Shown piece after piece: positions 61,701-64,000 of a DNA stretch of 64,000 nt (the stretch's first letter is position 1; each line of letters starts with the position of its first letter). Source of the DNA: Pagrus major (taxonomy: Eukaryota > Chordata > Actinopteri > Spariformes > Sparidae). The stretch is taken from NCBI RefSeq assembly GCF_040436345.1, contig NC_133223.1, positions 25,980,410 to 26,044,409 on the forward strand. Reading direction: 5' to 3'. The translations under genes and the position numbers were made by a program. The notes beneath the pieces were generated by a model. The model was not told the origin of the DNA. It worked only from the letters and a program-made list of their open reading frames with translations, and searched no databases.

Positions 61701-63793
61701 CGGTGACCCGGTAGCCTGAGATGTCACCGGCTGGGCCGGACCAGGTCAGAACGATTTTTTTATCTGAAATCTCGAAGAACTGCAGGTCTGTGGGAGAGGA
61801 AACTTCATCTGTGGGCAGGGAAAAAAATCAACAAGTTAGCATTAAAGTTTTTCATTTTGAATAACATTTGGTCACAATTATTTAAATGAATCCCAGAAGA
61901 TTCACAAGAACATTGCTTTGACAGAACCACAAGCGTTTATGTATTAAACAGCAGATATCGTGTCCACATGTGGTATCCTATTCATTCCAGAGAAAGCTGC
62001 TCCCTCAGTGCATATGTGTACCCATGATGCATGTGTGCATTAATGTCTTTCCCTGTCTCGAGCGTCAGGAAACATGCTTCTGAGAAGATTTATATCAGTG
62101 CTGATTTAGGCTAAATTCCAACTGTGAATGACGTCTGTTCTCTCATTGAATAACTGGAATAACTCTTATGCAGCTGTTGGAAATAAAGTTGAATGCGTGG
62201 AGAAACAGGTCATTTACGAGGGAATTACTTGCAACAATAATAAATGCAAGCTCAGATAAGAGTAGGTTGTTAAGATGCTGCAGGATATTAGTCACACTTT
62301 TAGTCCTTTGCTGTTAGACAGATAAGTTGATGGCTTTTATAACCTTAAAAACAGACTTTAAAATGGGAAATTATCTGCTAAACAAGGTAATGTTTGGGGA
62401 AATTTAATTTAAATGCATCTCAAGATAATTCCATGACATCACGGATGTGTTTCTATCTCGCCGCAGATTTAAAACCTAATTTAAAAATAAAGCCTTTCAT
62501 ACGTCATTGAATACCTTTGCAAAAAACAAACACTATAATTTTATGCGTTTATGTTGCACATCATCAAAACACATCAAGTGCGCAACCAGGTTAACAGAAT
62601 TTGTGCAAACAAAGTGCCAAACCATTACACTGCTTCATATTTCGGACAGACTGGATGGCAGAACACACACAAATGTCTTTAATTAGGTAAAGTAATGAGT
62701 AAACAGAGCTGTCTGGGCTGTGCATCAACCTTCTGTCAAGTGTGTATCTGATGATTATATGATAATGTATCATCTGACATGAGCTCTAAACAACCGATCC
62801 AGTGGCGAGTGCAGCTCAGATCACTTTTCATGTGTAGACTTAGTCCATTTGGAATAGCGTTCGTCTGCCAGAGAAAAAGGGGCTTTTCCTGTCTGTCTAA
62901 AGATGGCAGAAGCAAACTCTCAACTAGGTCACAAATCTTTATTCCAACACACAAACACACACTATACTCCAGCATCTGCTAAACTGGCCCAACAGCACGT
63001 TCGACCTGGCAGCCTGAAAAGTTTTACATAACTCCAGTCGAGCAGAATAAGAGTGCAACAGCTGTGAACTCAATGACTTCACTTTCCACTGGCAAACTCC
63101 TCACTTCTAGTATTGAGAATTGAAAACGTCTACATAAATCATTAAGTAGGCCACAGGATGACTTGCAGGTTGATTGTGGAGGATGCTCTCATGACGACAG
63201 TAATAAGTAAAATTCAGGAGAATCGGAGCAGAGCGGCTGGGCACAGGATCAAATGATGATATTTAAGGGTTGAAATAACCGGAGATGCAGATTTTTGGTC
63301 ACTGCACACCGACTCCTGGTGCCAAAGGAAACGAGGGACAGACTTTCCCATTGCGTATTAATCTCTACCCTGTGAAAGCACCATATACTATGAAAATGAT
63401 TAGAACCCGATGATTACCTGGCAGCGGATCTCCAGAGGTGTTGACCTGTAAAAAGATAGGCTCACTCTCCAGGCTGTCCTCCACAGCGTAGATGCTAATG
63501 TTATACATCCTTCCAGGTCGGAGGTCACTCAGAGTCACAGATGTTGCCGTGTCGGGGAGATTCAGCTCTGTGCTTTCACCCTCTACTGATGGTGTATAGA
63601 CGACGCGATAACCTGCGCAGATGAACAGATGGCAGAGGTTCAAAATAGCAGCATAATGTGTGATTAAATTTTGATTGTGAGTGACAGTATTGTCATAACA
63701 TACCAGTGATGGGAGCCAGTGGTTTGTCCCAGCTGATCACAATGGAAGAATCTCCAACATCCTCCACTTCGTGCTCAACAGGAGCATCAGGTG
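49713..63793 (-). CDS. fn1: Fibronectin 1, C-terminal three quarters (33 coding exons), 5' part off window
   Basis: Secreted dimeric extracellular-matrix glycoprotein binding integrins, heparin and fibrin. Module order, minus strand: III-3 (63793-63704, 63612-63418), III-4 (61808-61530), III-5 (61336-61073), III-6 (60718-60624, 60260-60092), III-7 (59956-59870, 59678-59487), EIIIB (58920-58648), III-8 (58185-58071, 57960-57884, 57743-57654), III-9 (57499-57233), III-10 (57124-57008, 56910-56746), III-11 (56621-56466, 56354-56241), EIIIA (56141-55872), III-12 (55758-55547, 55320-55233), III-13 (55082-54897, 54752-54663), III-14 (54546-54355, 54228-54139), V (53065-52960, 52847-52628), III-15 (52268-52098, 51999-51861), I-10 (51741-51574), I-11 (50644-50519), I-12 (50306-50200), tail (50080-49961, 49781-49713). 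About 1,698 residues; all phases agree. RGD, LDV and the C-terminal cysteines are intact. The protein N-terminus (I-1 to 9, type II, III-1, III-2) lies beyond 64000. Confidence 0.95.
49961..51741 (-). other. fn1: fn1 type I modules 10-12 (fibrin-binding end)
   Basis: Exons 51741-51574, 50644-50519 and 50306-50200 with 50080-49961. Each module keeps four cysteines, for example [38 protein letters not shown] and [20 protein letters not shown]. These correspond to the C-terminal fibrin-binding region. Confidence 0.9.
52628..53065 (-). other. fn1: fn1 V (IIICS) region, two exons
   Basis: Exon 53065-52960 (106 nt) encodes the CS1-like part, including ELPQLPVSH and [12 protein letters not shown] (52983-52991) is the alpha4beta1 integrin motif. 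Exon 52847-52628 (220 nt) encodes [16 protein letters not shown] and [15 protein letters not shown]. The mammalian REDV site is not found; the nearest match is LREPLV. Phases are 1-2 and 2-0. Confidence 0.85.
53647..53660 (+). promoter_or_regulatory. CTCF motif, full consensus match, in fn1 intron
   Basis: CCAGCAGAGGGCAG matches CCASYAGRKGGCRS at all 14 positions. It lies in the 1,073 bp intron between III-14 and the V region. Occupancy untested. Confidence 0.5.
55872..56141 (-). other. fn1: fn1 EIIIA (EDA) alternative exon
   Basis: Exactly 270 nt, phase 1-1, one whole type III repeat in one exon between III-11 and III-12, as in mammals. It follows ...ALTN and encodes [20 protein letters not shown], then [20 protein letters not shown], then PRGDAEST and [22 protein letters not shown] inclusion marks cellular fibronectin in embryos and wounds. 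The mammalian EDGIHEL motif is EEGEREL here, and an RGD is present at 55992-55984. Confidence 0.9.
56746..56910 (-). other. fn1: fn1 III-10 second exon with RGD
   Basis: Encodes [20 protein letters not shown] and [20 protein letters not shown]. The RGD codons are at 56797-56789. This is the main integrin alpha5beta1/alphaV recognition loop and is unchanged from the human GRGDSP. Confidence 0.95.
57233..57499 (-). other. fn1: fn1 III-9 exon with synergy site
   Basis: Single 267 nt exon, phase 1-1. It encodes [20 protein letters not shown] and [20 protein letters not shown] (57353-57339) sits where mammals have the PHSRN synergy site for alpha5beta1. Confidence 0.9.
58437..58442 (-). promoter_or_regulatory. 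fn1: UGCAUG splicing element downstream of EIIIB
   Basis: TGCATG on the minus strand, 206 nt into the intron after EIIIB. Rbfox-binding UGCAUG copies in this intron are known to promote EIIIB inclusion in mammals. Only one exact copy is seen here. Confidence 0.45.
58648..58920 (-). other. fn1: fn1 EIIIB (EDB) alternative exon
   Basis: Exactly 273 nt, phase 1-1, between III-7 and III-8, as in mammals. It encodes [39 protein letters not shown] and [24 protein letters not shown] is one of the most conserved parts of fibronectin. Skipping it keeps the frame. Confidence 0.93.
61809..63417. other. fn1 intron between III-3 and III-4
   Basis: The 1.6 kb intron, the largest in the window portion of fn1, shows no second gene, RNA or clear repeat. 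Confidence 0.5.
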
Positions 63794-64000
63794 CTGTGGA
63801 AGAAAAAGGGTGAGAGTGTGAGATGGAAAATTACAATGACAGCTTTTTCTTACAGGATCACTTGATTTGTAGTCACTGGCACATGTTCATTGGACTGCTT
63901 GCAAAACAGTATTTCAGTCGAGCAGCTCTACTTTTTGTGCCTTAAATGAAAATGTGAAGGAAGATCACAGAGAGATGGAAATATTAAATGACAGACAGTG
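63794..64000. other. fn1 intron upstream of III-3, cut by window edge
   Basis: Intronic sequence only; the next upstream exon (III-2) is not reached. Confidence 0.5.

Noticed and set aside
1-64000. Search for an undescribed multi-gene system, CRISPR, operon or viral genes
   Set aside because: All sizeable coding signals are assigned to known vertebrate genes or degraded transposons; no directly repeated spacer array or linked unknown genes were seen.

Overview
This window comes from a vertebrate, almost certainly a percomorph-type teleost. It holds intron-containing genes with GT-AG splice sites, fish-type proteins, and dispersed fish repeats (TTAA-flanked foldback elements, an L2-type LINE tail, long CA/TG runs). 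I find no bacterial genes, CRISPR arrays, operons or convincing novel defence or secretion system. What is here is a recognisable block of developmental and housekeeping genes equivalent mostly to human 2q35, interrupted by the pyrimidine gene umps.

Layout, left to right: (1) single-exon cdk5r2 (p39 activator of Cdk5) on + at 985-1863, with a long 3' UTR to about 3.7 kb. (2) A repeat-rich, gene-free interval, 3.7-17.7 kb. (3) fev (Pet-1, serotonergic ETS factor) on -, three coding exons, 17736-20391, with paired GATA motifs upstream. (4) A gene-free interval, 20.4-26.4 kb. (5) cryba2 (beta-A2 crystallin) on -, four coding exons plus a predicted 5' UTR exon and TATA box, 26664-29291. (6) A 12 kb gap that contains the microRNA gene mir375 on - at about 38.1 kb, recognised by its mature sequence and hairpin, with a TATA box about 400 bp upstream. 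(7) umps (bifunctional UMP synthase) on -, ten coding exons, 41861-47616. (8) The 3' three quarters of fn1 (fibronectin 1) on -, 33 coding exons from type III repeat 3 to the C-terminal dimerisation tail, 49713-63793. The 5' end of fn1 (type I 1-9, type II, III-1 and III-2) lies beyond the right edge.

The genes do not form a pathway. Links are regulatory or syntenic: mir375 next to cryba2 matches the mammalian arrangement; fev, cryba2, cdk5r2 and FN1 lie together on human 2q35, whereas UMPS is on human 3q, so a rearrangement separates the lineages. The most interesting details are in fn1. Both alternatively spliced type III exons (EIIIA 270 nt, EIIIB 273 nt) are intact and phase-symmetric. 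EIIIA has lost the mammalian EDGIHEL integrin motif but carries its own RGD. The V (IIICS) region is split into exons whose phases make skipping frame-breaking. Exon counts per type III repeat depart from the usual two-exon rule. All coordinates of exons were derived by hand from splice signals and reading frames; UTR ends and regulatory sites are predictions.
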